From: Gammaproteobacteria bacterium
GTDB taxonomy: Bacteria; Pseudomonadota; Gammaproteobacteria; HyVt-429
Reading direction: 5' to 3'
DNA: 64,000 nt
NCBI GenBank assembly: GCA_013152415.1
Contig: JAADGI010000005.1
Span: 16,949-80,948, forward strand
Under the pieces are notes generated by a model. It saw nothing but the letters and a program-made list of their open reading frames with translations. It did no database searches and was not told where the DNA came from. This document shows positions 40,522 to 49,746 of this stretch, one piece after another. Both the position numbers and the translations under genes were made by a program. Within the stretch, counting starts at the first letter, position 1. Each line of letters starts with the position of its first letter.

Positions 40522-41619
40522 TCACTGTTCCAACAAATTACGCAAATCAATGATCGCGGTATTGGCCCGGGAAATATATGACGCCATGATGAGCGAGTAA
40601 TTTGTCACCAACCCAAATCCCCTGCCATTGAGTACCATCGGGCTCCATACTGGACGCTGGGTGCTTTCGAGCTCACGGATGATCTGACGCAGACTGACCA
40701 GTGCATTTTTCTTGCGTAAGATGTCGTAAAAATCAACTTCGATGGCACGGAGAAAATGTATCAATGCCCACGTCATGCCTCGGGCCTCATAAAAAACATC
40801 ATCCACTTCCAACCATGGGGTTTTGACCACAACCATGGTGGGTGATCCGGTAGATTGTCGGGCGTAGACATCACCGGCCAGATCGGTGTTCACCCGGATC
40901 TGACCCACGCTGGCACTAAGACGCTGCGACATGCTTCCCAGACGTTTGGCCACAATAGCCAGCCAGTCACGCAGATTATCCGCCCGGGCATAGAATTGGG
41001 TGCCCTGTTTCCCCTGGTCCGCCAGATGGTTTATATAATCGGTTAAGGCATCGATACCTTTTTGATATTCACGCTCACTCGGGGGAAACAACCAGGAGTC
41101 ATTGTCAAAATTGAATTGAGGCTCAGCCCGTGACAAGGCCTCATTTTCTGTCGATTGGGTCTGTGACCGGCTCATATCATTTCTGAGTGCCCTCGACATA
41201 TCACGTACTTGTATCAATACGCCAAATTCCCAACTGGGAATGTTATCCATCATCAATCCCGGTGGGGTAACATCATTGCTGAGATAGCCACCAGGCTTAT
41301 CCAGCATGGACTCCACCACCTTCATTAAAGTAGCGGTAGTGACATAACCGACGACAAGCTTCTTGGAATCTCCTCCGGCCCGATCCAAGGCGGCACGCTG
41401 AACATCAAAACCAGCAGGCTCACCTCCCCACAGCACCAATAACACTAACCACAGCACCACCAAAGCAATCGAAATGGGATAACCAAACCACAGGTGGCTA
41501 CGCTCCCTTATCCTTTCGGGGTGAAACTGCTCAACCCAGGCCTGTATAAGCTGCGGAATCCGTCCTTGACCCAAACGCCCGTCTGCCATTAAAAACACCC
41601 CACTGGTTAATATCGCCAT
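40522..41619 (-). CDS. DUF2333 inner-membrane-anchored protein
   Basis: The protein is 365 aa with one membrane segment (about 48-70, PISIALVVLWLVLLVLWGG) and a mostly helical periplasmic part with the NDVTPPGLMMDNIPSWEFG block of DUF2333. Its function is unknown. The ORF starts at 41619; an alternative ATG at 41589 has a better ribosome site (GTGGGGTG, 6 bases before) and would give 355 aa. It is convergent with the reductase gene and divergent from the phosphatase gene. Confidence 0.8.
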   Translation of the reverse strand: MAILTSGVFLMADGRLGQGRIPQLIQAWVEQFHPERIRERSHLWFGYPISIALVVLWLVLLVLWGGEPAGFDVQRAALDRAGGDSKKLVVGYVTTATLMKVVESMLDKPGGYLSNDVTPPGLMMDNIPSWEFGVLIQVRDMSRALRNDMSRSQTQSTENEALSRAEPQFNFDNDSWLFPPSEREYQKGIDALTDYINHLADQGKQGTQFYARADNLRDWLAIVAKRLGSMSQRLSASVGQIRVNTDLAGDVYARQSTGSPTMVVVKTPWLEVDDVFYEARGMTWALIHFLRAIEVDFYDILRKKNALVSLRQIIRELESTQRPVWSPMVLNGRGFGLVTNYSLIMASYISRANTAIIDLRNLLEQ

Positions 41620-41720
41620 GACCTACAACGAGTATAACTCATCAGTAGTGGCAAGATAGGCGCGGACTCACTTGTGAAGAGTATGGCATTCCACCGGTCC
41701 GCGTGCTAAACAGTGCACCC

Positions 41721-42212
41721 ATGACACGCTATGACCCCATCCTGCCGGAACTGATTGTTGGCGCTCACCCCCGTGTGCGCTCAGAGATCCGGGAACTCAA
41801 GGAACAATTGGGCGTTACCGCAGTCCTTAACCTTCAATCCGATGCCGACATGGAACAACTGGGTATCAGTTGGGATGGATTATTGAATCTGTATCAAGAT
41901 GAAGATATCACCATCCGCCGCCTACCCATCATTGACTTTGATGCCACTGATTTACGTATCCACTTACCGGCCGGTGCCCAGGCCCTGGAAGAACTGATCC
42001 GCACTAATCATAAAGTATATCTGCACTGTACCCTGGGGATTGAACGCTCACCCTCGGTCGCGGTGGCCTTTCTCACATGGTATCGGGATTGGCCCCTGGA
42101 CAAGGCCTGGAAGCATGTAAAAGAGTGCCGTGAATGCCTTCCCAATTTTGAAGCCCTGTGGTTGTCCCACGAACAACGCAAGGAAAAACCCGACAAACTG
42201 GAATCAGGTTGA
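41721..42212 (+). CDS. Dual-specificity protein phosphatase-like protein
   Basis: From ATG 41721 the protein is 163 aa. The cysteine phosphatase loop is intact in VYLHCTLGIERSPSV (H-C-x5-R-S), and an upstream Asp in PIIDFDATD may be the general acid. The length and fold pattern fit the small dual-specificity group. Substrates are unknown; bacterial members act on phosphoproteins, phosphoinositides or phosphorylated sugars. It stands before the glycerol kinase-like gene on the same strand, with about 110 bases between. Confidence 0.8.
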   Translation: MTRYDPILPELIVGAHPRVRSEIRELKEQLGVTAVLNLQSDADMEQLGISWDGLLNLYQDEDITIRRLPIIDFDATDLRIHLPAGAQALEELIRTNHKVYLHCTLGIERSPSVAVAFLTWYRDWPLDKAWKHVKECRECLPNFEALWLSHEQRKEKPDKLESG

Positions 42213-42323
42213 TAAAAATTTATGGGTGCTCGCATTTATTAAGGTCTTCGTCACAAAGACACGGAGAATACAGACCTCTGTACCCCTGTGGCAAATACGC
42301 CTGGCTACCCAATCAATATAATC

Positions 42324-43775
42324 GTGCAATCTAAAAATCTATTTTTGACCATCGACCAGGGCGGCCACGCCAGCCGTACCCTGATTTGGGACTGCCAGGG
42401 ACGCGTAATCGCAAAGGCCGAAGTCGAAATCCAAACCCTACATCCAAAAACAGAATGGGTTGAGCACCTTCCCCAGGAAATGGTGACATCCATCAGCACC
42501 AGTATCAATGAGGCCTTGTCCCAGATCGGACAAGATGCCAAACACATCTCTGCTGCCGGTATGGCGACACAACGTTCCAGCATTGTGTGCTGGAACAAAC
42601 ACACCGGTGAGCCGCTCTCCAATATTATCAGTTGGCAGGATCGACGCGCCCACCGATGGTTGGGCCAGTTCTCCGACCACGCTGCCCTCGTCCACGAAAA
42701 AACCGGCCTCTTTCTCACCGCCTACTACGGGGCCAGCAAGCTGCGTTGGTGCATCGACCACCTCACCGAAGTCAGTGAGGCACTGGATGCCGGGAATCTT
42801 GCCTTCGGCCCCCTGGCCAGCTACCTGCTTCACCGCCTGTTGGTGGAACAACCCCACAGCATTGACCCCGCCAATGCCTCCCGTACCTTGCTATGGAATG
42901 TGAACAGTCAGGATTGGGACCCGGAGCTGCTTGCACTTTTTGATATACCCTTGGCTGCCTTACCCCGGTGCGTAGCTTCACGCCACAACTATGGCCATCT
43001 CCAGTGCGGTGATCATCAGGTGCCCCTCACCATACTCATGGGGGACCAACCCGCCGCCCTCTTCGCCCACGGCCAACCGTCAACAGACACGGCCTACGTG
43101 AACATCGGCACCGGTGCCTTTGTACAACGAATCCTGGACCGCAATCCCGGTTACTCGCCAACACTACTCACCGGTATCGCCTTTCAAGACGAGCAGACCA
43201 CGACCTATGTATTAGAGGGCACTGTTAATGGGGCCGGTAGTGCCCTGGAGGCCATAGAACAAGAACTCGGCATCAACGCCCAACAGGCGCAGGGGCTTGC
43301 ACCGCAGTGGTTGTCTCAATCGTCATGCCCGCCCCTGTTTCTAAACGGTATCTCCGGCCTGGGTTCACCTTATTGGACGCCTGATTTTGAGTCTCGGTTT
43401 ATTTACACAGACAACAGTGAGGCCGAGGACTGGGAAAAGATCGTCGCCGTGATCGAAAGTATTATTTTCCTGCTATATGTTAATCTTAAAAATATGGAGG
43501 CACTGTGTCCCGAACCGGAAAAAATTATGCTTAGCGGTGGTTTGGGAAACCTGGACGGACTTTGTCAGCGCCTGGCAGACCTCACCGGGATTATTGTTCA
43601 TCGCCCCCAGGAATCTGAGGCCACTGCACGGGGCACGGCCTTTGTGGTAGCACAACAAAAGGATTCATGGCAACACGAAGAACCCGCCAATCAGTTTTAT
43701 CCCACCAACAACCCGGCATTAAAGCTGCGCTATGATGCCTGGTCTACCGCCATGGAGGCTGCACTAAAACAGTGA
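42324..43775 (+). CDS. FGGY-family carbohydrate kinase, glycerol kinase-like
   Basis: The ORF track starts at GTG 42288, but the first 12 codons look like leader sequence and GTG 42324 (then QSKNLFLTIDQGGHASRTL) fits the family's N-terminal phosphate-binding loop, giving 483 aa. Other features are TQRSSIVCW and NIISWQDRRA in the first half, and GDQPAALFAHG plus LSGGLGNLDGLCQRLADL in the second. Glycerol is the best substrate guess because GDPD and glycerol-3-phosphate dehydrogenase genes follow. Its stop overlaps the GDPD start by 4 bases. Confidence 0.82.
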   Translation: MQSKNLFLTIDQGGHASRTLIWDCQGRVIAKAEVEIQTLHPKTEWVEHLPQEMVTSISTSINEALSQIGQDAKHISAAGMATQRSSIVCWNKHTGEPLSNIISWQDRRAHRWLGQFSDHAALVHEKTGLFLTAYYGASKLRWCIDHLTEVSEALDAGNLAFGPLASYLLHRLLVEQPHSIDPANASRTLLWNVNSQDWDPELLALFDIPLAALPRCVASRHNYGHLQCGDHQVPLTILMGDQPAALFAHGQPSTDTAYVNIGTGAFVQRILDRNPGYSPTLLTGIAFQDEQTTTYVLEGTVNGAGSALEAIEQELGINAQQAQGLAPQWLSQSSCPPLFLNGISGLGSPYWTPDFESRFIYTDNSEAEDWEKIVAVIESIIFLLYVNLKNMEALCPEPEKIMLSGGLGNLDGLCQRLADLTGIIVHRPQESEATARGTAFVVAQQKDSWQHEEPANQFYPTNNPALKLRYDAWSTAMEAALKQ

Positions 43776-44530
43776 ACATCCCCACACTTATCGCCCATCG
43801 TGGTTACAGGTTACGTTACCCGGAGAACACACTCCCAGCCATCGAGGCCGCTGCAAAGGCAGGGGCCTGTTACGTTGAATTCGACATACAGTTGACCCAG
43901 GACCAGGTCCCTATACTGTTTCATGATGTTGAGCTTAAACGCACCACAGGCAAAACAGGGAATGTATTTGACATGCCCTGGGAGGCATTGAAGAAAATTT
44001 CGGCTGATGAGGCATCCCGCCTTGGGGCAAGTAAGCACCCCATCCCGATTCCATCCCTGGCCCAGGTCACCGAACAACTCAAGGCCTGGCCGAAACTTTT
44101 TGCATTTGTAGAGATCAAGGAAGAAAGCATGGATCATTTTGGCATGGATTTGGTGCTCGATACCGTTATGGCCACGATCCAGCCGATTCTGAAACGCTGT
44201 AGTGTGATTTCATTTTCGGACAAAGTCATCCCTGCCGCCAAAGACCGGGGAGCCCACAGTACCGGGTGGGTGCTCCCACAGTGGAACGAGGGAACGCTGG
44301 CAATGGCCGATAAAATAAAACCCGATTTTTTATTCTGCAGCCATAAAAAGGTGCCCAAAAAGATCCGCACTCTACCTCAAGGCCCCTGGAAGTGGGCCCT
44401 GTATGAGATAGCCGACCCACAAACCGCCCTGGCCTGGGCCGAACGTGGTGCAGACCTCATTGAGACCTATACTATAGATAACATGTTACAACACCCCGTA
44501 TTACAGCAACGAGCCTGCAGCCATGACTGA
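43772..44530 (+). CDS. Glycerophosphodiester phosphodiesterase
   Basis: This 252-aa cytoplasmic-type protein begins at GTG 43772 overlapping the kinase stop. Catalytic motifs are LIAHRGYRLRYPENTL, VEFDIQLTQDQVPILFHD and FVEIKEE. No signal peptide is seen. It splits glycerophosphodiesters to glycerol-3-phosphate and an alcohol. With the kinase and the dehydrogenase it forms a set for using glycerol and phospholipid-derived glycerophosphodiesters. Confidence 0.9.
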   Translation: MNIPTLIAHRGYRLRYPENTLPAIEAAAKAGACYVEFDIQLTQDQVPILFHDVELKRTTGKTGNVFDMPWEALKKISADEASRLGASKHPIPIPSLAQVTEQLKAWPKLFAFVEIKEESMDHFGMDLVLDTVMATIQPILKRCSVISFSDKVIPAAKDRGAHSTGWVLPQWNEGTLAMADKIKPDFLFCSHKKVPKKIRTLPQGPWKWALYEIADPQTALAWAERGADLIETYTIDNMLQHPVLQQRACSHD

Positions 44531-44580
44531 AGTCGTACCCCATAATTTAAAACCCTTTTTTAATAACGGGCCTGACGATC

Positions 44581-45759
44581 ATGTCTGCTGATTACGACAT
44601 CATCGTCATCGGTGGCGGCATCCATGGCGTCGGTGTCGCCCAGGCAGCCGCAGCCCGAGGCCATTCGGTACTGGTACTGGAGCAAAACACCCTGGCCAGC
44701 GGCACCTCAAGTCGCTCATCGAAACTCATTCACGGTGGCCTGCGCTATCTGGAGAGTTTCCAGATTTCTCTGGTCTATGAGTGCCTGCGCGAACGGGAGT
44801 TGCTGTTAAAGATCGCGCCGGATTTGGTTCGCCTGGTGCCTTTCCACATTCCAGTGTTCAAAGAAACACGACGCCCCCCGTGGCAGATTCGCATTGGTCT
44901 TAGCCTGTACGCGGCATTAACCGGCTTTGATCCCCATGGACGATTTAAATGTGTCCCCAAAGACCAATGGCAAAACCTGGATGGCCTGACCACCCACAAC
45001 CTCAAGGCGGTCTACCAATATTTTGATGCCCAGACCGACGATGTGGCCCTTACCCAGGCGGTCATGAACTCGGCCCTGTCACTGGGTGCCGAGTTGAGCC
45101 TGCACAGTCAGTGCGTCAATGTGGAACTGGGTCAGGACGACTGTACCGTGGACTATGAGAAAGACGGTTCTGTGCATTCATGTCATGCCAGGGTAGTGGT
45201 CAACGCCAGTGGCCCCTGGGTCAACCACGTTTTAGATCGGTTTACGCCGGGCCTGCCCCAGCGCACAGTCGACCTGGTACAAGGGAGCCACATCATTGTC
45301 GACGGACACCTGGAGCGGGGGATTTACTATATGGAGGCCCCCCAGGACCATCGCGCCATCTTTGCGCTGCCCTGGAAGGATAAACTCATGGTGGGCACCA
45401 CAGAACACAGCTATCACGGTGATCCCGCAGCGGTTGTTCCTTTGCAAGAGGAAAAGGAATATTTATTGGCGGGGCTGGCCCACTACTTTCCAGCCTACGA
45501 GAACCTGACTACAAAAGACATTGTCGATGCCTTCGCCGGTTTGCGAGTTCTGCCCGTGGGTGATGGCAACGCCTTCTCGCGGCCACGGGGCACCGTATTG
45601 TTAACTGATCGGCCCCAAAAACCTCGTGTACTCTCCGTCTACGGTGGCAAACTCACCGCCTATCGCGCCGAAACTGATAAGGTCTTACATTGTCTGTCAT
45701 CCAGTCTGCCTGAACGTAAACCGGTGGCCGATACCCGTCGCTTGCCACTGCAACCATGA
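44581..45759 (+). CDS. glpD: FAD-dependent glycerol-3-phosphate dehydrogenase, short form
   Basis: This 392-aa protein has the FAD dinucleotide fold YDIIVIGGGIHGVGVAQAAA, GTSSRSSKLIHGGLRYLE and the closing SVYGGKLTAYRAETDKVL. Known GlpD proteins are about 500 aa; the C-terminal helical domain is missing here. The stop overlaps the next gene by 4 bases, so this is the real end rather than a frameshift. It oxidises glycerol-3-phosphate to dihydroxyacetone phosphate, feeding electrons to quinone in the full-length family. Whether the short form does so is not known. Confidence 0.85.
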   Translation: MSADYDIIVIGGGIHGVGVAQAAAARGHSVLVLEQNTLASGTSSRSSKLIHGGLRYLESFQISLVYECLRERELLLKIAPDLVRLVPFHIPVFKETRRPPWQIRIGLSLYAALTGFDPHGRFKCVPKDQWQNLDGLTTHNLKAVYQYFDAQTDDVALTQAVMNSALSLGAELSLHSQCVNVELGQDDCTVDYEKDGSVHSCHARVVVNASGPWVNHVLDRFTPGLPQRTVDLVQGSHIIVDGHLERGIYYMEAPQDHRAIFALPWKDKLMVGTTEHSYHGDPAAVVPLQEEKEYLLAGLAHYFPAYENLTTKDIVDAFAGLRVLPVGDGNAFSRPRGTVLLTDRPQKPRVLSVYGGKLTAYRAETDKVLHCLSSSLPERKPVADTRRLPLQP

Positions 45760-46670
45760 CCGAGACGGTGGTCGAGGCGCAGGGTCTGACTAAACGTTAT
45801 GGCGACACCACCGTAGTACGAGGCATCGACCTCAGCGTCCCCCAAGGTCAATGCTTTGGCCTGCTCGGCCCCAACGGGGCCGGCAAGACCACTACCTTGC
45901 GCATGATTCTCGGTGTCACCCCCCGAGACGGTGGGGCGCTACAGATCTTTGGTGTGGATGATCCCAAACAGGCGCACCGGATTCGGGCGCGCATCGGGGT
46001 GGTGCCGCAACTGGACAACCTGGACCCGGACTTTAGTGTCATCGAAAACCTGTCGGTCTATGCCTCCTTCTTTGGCCTGCATGGCACAAAGATAAAAAAA
46101 CGTATCCAACAGCTACTTGAATTCACCGAATTGAGTGATCGTGCCCACACCAAGATCGATGACCTTTCCGGCGGATTAAAACGACGCCTCACCATCGCCC
46201 GGGCACTGATCAACGACCCGGAATTGATCATCCTCGACGAACCCACCACCGGCCTGGACCCCCAGGCCCGGCACATGATCTGGGCACGGCTGCGACAGAT
46301 ACGCCAATCGGGAAAGACTTTGCTGTTGACGACGCACTACATGGAAGAGGCCGAACGCCTGTGTGATGACATCGTCATTATGGACAACGGCCACATCATC
46401 GCCCAGGGTTCACCGGCTGTACTGGTGCAACAGCATATCGAGACCCAGGTGATTGAAGTGCGCGGTATGACCGAATCGATTACGATCAACCTTGACACCT
46501 TCCCACCCTGTCGCCGCCAACAGGTAGGCGACACCCTGTATTGTTACGTGGACGATGTGCGCCCCTTATTGGCACACCTGGAAAGCCTGGACAACATCAC
46601 CACCCTACAACGCCCCGCCAATCTGGAAGACGTGTTCCTAAAACTCACCGGCCACGAACTTCGGGATTGA
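45756..46670 (+). CDS. ABC exporter ATP-binding protein, NodI-like
   Basis: This 304-aa protein has Walker A GPNGAGKTTT (about 38-47), signature DLSGGLKRRLTIARAL, Walker B LIILDEPTTGLD and the switch His in LLLTTHYMEEAERL. The NodI/DrrA group pairs with a single ABC-2 permease, which follows 2 bases after. Its ATGA start overlaps the glpD stop. The exported compound is not known; the link with glycerol genes may be positional only. Confidence 0.92.
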   Translation: MTETVVEAQGLTKRYGDTTVVRGIDLSVPQGQCFGLLGPNGAGKTTTLRMILGVTPRDGGALQIFGVDDPKQAHRIRARIGVVPQLDNLDPDFSVIENLSVYASFFGLHGTKIKKRIQQLLEFTELSDRAHTKIDDLSGGLKRRLTIARALINDPELIILDEPTTGLDPQARHMIWARLRQIRQSGKTLLLTTHYMEEAERLCDDIVIMDNGHIIAQGSPAVLVQQHIETQVIEVRGMTESITINLDTFPPCRRQQVGDTLYCYVDDVRPLLAHLESLDNITTLQRPANLEDVFLKLTGHELRD

Positions 46671-46672
46671 CC

Positions 46673-47449
46673 ATGGATTGGCAACTGCCTCATACCAATC
46701 TTAGGGCCTTGTCGGTGTGGCGACGCAATATACTGGTCTGGCGTAAATTGATGGGGCCAAGCCTGCTCATCAACTTTGGTGAGCCTCTGTTGTATCTGCT
46801 CGGCCTGGGTTATGGCCTGGGACTTTTTATTGGCGAGATGTCAGACATGCCCTACCTGACCTTTCTCGCCTCCGGCATCCTCGCCTCCTCGGCCATGAAC
46901 ACCGCCAGCTTTGAAGGCATGTTCTCGGTCTACACCCGCATGGTGCCGCAACGCACCTACGAAGCCATGCTGGCCACCCCCCTGTCGGTAGACGACATCA
47001 TCGCCGGTGAAATGTTGTGGTGCGCCACCAAGTGCCTCATCAGTGGCACCGCCATCCTGGCCGTCGCCGCCGCCTTAGGTGCCGTCCACGGTAGCCAAGC
47101 ACTTTTTGTACTGCCCATCCTCTTTTTAGTGGGCCTGTGCTTTGCCGGCCCCGCCATCATCATGAGCGCCTTCTCCCGTGGCTATGAATTTTTCAATTAC
47201 TACCTCACACTCTTTATCACCCCCATGTTCATCCTCAGTGGGGTGTTCTATCCCATCAGCGCCCTGCCCGCCGGGGTACAGGCCGTGGTGCAACTGTTGC
47301 CCCTGACCCATGCGGTGCAATTGGTACGACCTCTGGTATCGGGGCAAGCGCTAACCGATGTGGGTCTGCATGTGGCGGTTATTGTGGGCTATGCGTTGGT
47401 AGCTTATTACTTTGCGGTGGTGCTGGTAAGGAAGCGGTTGGTGGTTTAA
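46673..47449 (+). CDS. ABC-2 permease, NodJ-like
   Basis: The true start is ATG 46673 (MDWQLPHTNLRALSVWRRN), 2 bases after the ATPase stop; the ORF track start at 46541 lies inside that gene. The 258-aa product has about six membrane segments and the ABC-2 pattern including MVPQRTYEAMLATPLSV and FNYYLTLFITPMFILSGVF. It forms the membrane part of the exporter with the preceding ATPase. Confidence 0.92.
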   Translation: MDWQLPHTNLRALSVWRRNILVWRKLMGPSLLINFGEPLLYLLGLGYGLGLFIGEMSDMPYLTFLASGILASSAMNTASFEGMFSVYTRMVPQRTYEAMLATPLSVDDIIAGEMLWCATKCLISGTAILAVAAALGAVHGSQALFVLPILFLVGLCFAGPAIIMSAFSRGYEFFNYYLTLFITPMFILSGVFYPISALPAGVQAVVQLLPLTHAVQLVRPLVSGQALTDVGLHVAVIVGYALVAYYFAVVLVRKRLVV

Positions 47450-47457
47450 CGCTCGTC

Positions 47458-47477
47458 ATTCCGGCGGAGGCCGGAAT
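47458..47477. repeat. REP-like palindrome after the NodJ gene
   Basis: ATTCCGGC, loop GGAG, GCCGGAAT form a perfect 8-bp stem 8 bases after the permease stop. The surrounding GTCATTCCGGCGGAGG wording is a dispersed palindromic repeat found in many proteobacteria. It may stop transcription or protect mRNA, without a T-run. Confidence 0.65.
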
Positions 47478-47503
47478 CCAGAAGAAAATTATAATAATAA
47501 TTT

Positions 47504-47528
47504 GCCGCAAAGGCGCTGAGGCGCAAAG
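47504..47528 (+). repeat. 25-bp dispersed repeat, copy 3
   Basis: GCCGCAAAGGCGCTGAGG...CAAAG matches the two copies beside hemE at all but two positions each. It lies in the 206-base gap before the 653-aa PIN-like gene, next to the REP-like palindrome. Confidence 0.7.
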
Positions 47529-47655
47529 GGTTCGCAAAGAAAAACCCCTCAAAACTCACCAAGATCACTACCCAGCATTGCCCCTATCACTTGTGTGGGT
47601 TCATAATGTGGGCATATCGGAAGAATTTTGGACCAACACATAAGGAGATGCTGCT

Positions 47656-49617
47656 ATGAATAAGTTACCTCGGAATTTGGTTGCCTATGCCCTAGTTAGA
47701 GATGATTATGTTCAATCTGGCGATCTTCTTCAAGGCTTAATGCCACTGTTTGAACCAATATTAGCAGAGCAACGCGGAAGAATTTTTGATCCCACCGCAT
47801 TCGCACGGGAAGTCACATCACGCTATGACATCCCCATGGCACCACTTGTAGCCGAGGGTCTTGTCGCTGATATGACGCATGCGCGTCTATTGCAAATGGA
47901 AGGAGATCAGCACACTGCCGTTTATCGTGTCACGAAAAAACTAAAGCCACTCAAGGACTCGGCCTGTGCCGAACGCCTTCAATCTATAATTAGCGATTTT
48001 CTAGGGTTTTCTAAAAAACATCTAAAAGACGCGAACAGAGAGATCTCGCAAGAGAAATTAGAAACTGGGTTATTCGAGCGATTCAAGACTTCCGATTTTC
48101 TGGGAATAGTCGAACAAGGCGAGGGCGAAATCGAAGACACAGATAGGGAAATGGCTGATGAGAGAGCTATCGATATTCTGTGTGCCGAGTTTGTACTTAG
48201 TCTCTCTGAGCAAGATTTGGAATTATTAGTTTCGGTAATAAAGGGTGCTCTGATTGCCGAACTAGTTCTGTCTTTGCAGGCACGGCCTACTGATCTAGAG
48301 ATTCTATCAAATGTCTCTATTGTATGGGACGGGCCACTTCTGCTTGACCTTCTTAATCTGAATACGCCCGAACTTTTTCAATATGCGACTGACCTTTTGG
48401 AGCTGATAAAAAAGACTGAGATGCGCAGCGTGGCATTCAGGCATTATTACAGAGAAATGGTGAGCATCATAGAAATGGCGATCCAATCGGTAAATCAAAA
48501 CGCTGTTCAATCCCAGATGGTAGGACAGCGAATAAAGGCAGACCGCGACAGGTTCGTAGGGGCACAACATCTAATTGGCAATTTACAAACTGAAATTGAA
48601 CGCCGCGGGTTTAAGACTCTTCTTGCAAGCGATTATGTAAGTCAAAAATACTTACAGTACTGCTCCCGTGACTTGGAAGATAAGATTAGGAACAACTTGG
48701 GTTACTTACATGAAAAGCTAGAAGCGAGAGAAAGGGATGCTTTGACAGTCGCAACTACAATTCGGTTGCGCGGAAGACAAAGAAATCCAAAAACTCTTTC
48801 TAAGGCTGGCTGGGTCTTTGTAACCAGAAACCGTGTGCTGGCCGAAAGATCTCGAAAAACACTGCTCATGGAAAAAGAGTTTCAAGAGACGGACTTTCCT
48901 GTCGTTATTTCTGATCGACAGCTTGCGGGTCTGCTTTGGCTGGCGGTGGGTGGGAACCTTGGTTCGTTGTCTAAAAAACGGTTGATAGCAAATTGCATGA
49001 GAGTGCTGACCCCAGGTGCTCAGGTCGTACGAAAAATGATGGAAGTACTTAACGAGACTAGTACAGAGGACACCGAAACATTCAAGACTCTTGTAAATGA
49101 TGAGCGTGTGCGGAGACGCCTGACAGTTCAAACTATTGGTGGTCCACCAACCATTACGCCTCAAAATGCGCGACAGAATATGGACGAGTTGAAAGCCGTT
49201 GTGGCTCAGGAATATGAACAGAAGCTGGATACCGAACAGACAAAATCAAAAGCGCTTAAATCGGAGGTTTCGAATCTAGAAGGTGAGGTGAGTGAGCTTA
49301 AGTCTCTCTTTAAAAATCAAACTAAATCAATAGAGCGGCAAGTGAAGCGGTCTGGAGACCGCGCTGAGCGATTCTCTCGTTTCCTAATCGTAGGTACGTT
49401 CTTTGCCGTGCTAGTCTTAGGAGCATGGCTCGGACTTGATAAAACAATGGCCAAGTATGTAACTGGAATCTCTTTTTTTCTGTCGGCCATAACCTTTTGG
49501 AGGTTCCCAGATATATTGTTTGGAGGAATAGTCAAAAAATGCAGGGGTATGGCCGAACGTAGGAAACGCCTACAGATTGAAAAATCAATGGGGACAGACA
49601 GGATTGATAAGAATTAA
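47656..49617 (+). CDS. Large membrane protein with a PIN-like nuclease pattern, unknown function
   Basis: This 653-aa protein begins after AAGGAG and matches no family I can name with certainty. Residues about 218-400 follow the PIN order: a hydrophobic strand ending in D225 (VSIVWDGPLLLDLL), an acidic residue E267 in a helix after SVAFRHYYRE, D362 in RERDALTVATTI, then a strand WVFVTRNRVLA. Residues about 505-570 form a coiled coil, and two membrane segments follow (about 576-594 and 600-618) with a basic tail. The N-terminal 200 residues are helical. A membrane-anchored RNase of defence or toxin type is my inference. Codons are clearly AT-richer than in neighbours, and the gene is bounded by repeats, pointing to transfer. 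Confidence 0.6.
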   Translation: MNKLPRNLVAYALVRDDYVQSGDLLQGLMPLFEPILAEQRGRIFDPTAFAREVTSRYDIPMAPLVAEGLVADMTHARLLQMEGDQHTAVYRVTKKLKPLKDSACAERLQSIISDFLGFSKKHLKDANREISQEKLETGLFERFKTSDFLGIVEQGEGEIEDTDREMADERAIDILCAEFVLSLSEQDLELLVSVIKGALIAELVLSLQARPTDLEILSNVSIVWDGPLLLDLLNLNTPELFQYATDLLELIKKTEMRSVAFRHYYREMVSIIEMAIQSVNQNAVQSQMVGQRIKADRDRFVGAQHLIGNLQTEIERRGFKTLLASDYVSQKYLQYCSRDLEDKIRNNLGYLHEKLEARERDALTVATTIRLRGRQRNPKTLSKAGWVFVTRNRVLAERSRKTLLMEKEFQETDFPVVISDRQLAGLLWLAVGGNLGSLSKKRLIANCMRVLTPGAQVVRKMMEVLNETSTEDTETFKTLVNDERVRRRLTVQTIGGPPTITPQNARQNMDELKAVVAQEYEQKLDTEQTKSKALKSEVSNLEGEVSELKSLFKNQTKSIERQVKRSGDRAERFSRFLIVGTFFAVLVLGAWLGLDKTMAKYVTGISFFLSAITFWRFPDILFGGIVKKCRGMAERRKRLQIEKSMGTDRIDKN

Positions 49618-49691
49618 AGGGGTCAGCATGAACCTCCTTTAGTAATATCCTGCTTTCTGCCTCGAAAATCCTAATTATCAGTAGCAATTGT
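49611..49691 (+). repeat. About 80-bp direct repeat, copy A
   Basis: The block begins GAATTAAAGGGGTCAGC, includes the stop codon of the 653-aa gene, and continues through AATATCCTGCTTTCTGCC to GTAGCAATTGTAA. A second copy occurs at 49937-50018 with roughly 85-90% identity by eye. Confidence 0.75.
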
Positions 49692-49724
49692 AATAATTGA
49701 ATAATTGAATAATTGCAGAATAAT
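49688..49724. repeat. Short AT-rich tandem repeat
   Basis: Four near-copies of an AATAATTG unit with period about 9 lie between the two long direct repeats, just before GGGGTCAGAGC. They are simple-sequence DNA and not a CRISPR. Confidence 0.6.
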
Positions 49725-49746
49725 TGGGGTCAGAGCAAAAACTCTA

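Noticed and set aside
42240-42300. CACAAAGACACGGAG wording as another copy of the 25-bp repeat
   Set aside because: It resembles a different, degenerate dispersed repeat; the match to the 25-mer is too weak to count.
44581-45759. GlpD considered as frameshifted
   Set aside because: The next gene starts within its stop codon and no GlpD C-terminal residues are found in other frames.
49688-49724. Tandem repeats considered as a CRISPR
   Set aside because: Units are about 9 bases, AT-only in character, with no spacers and no cas genes.
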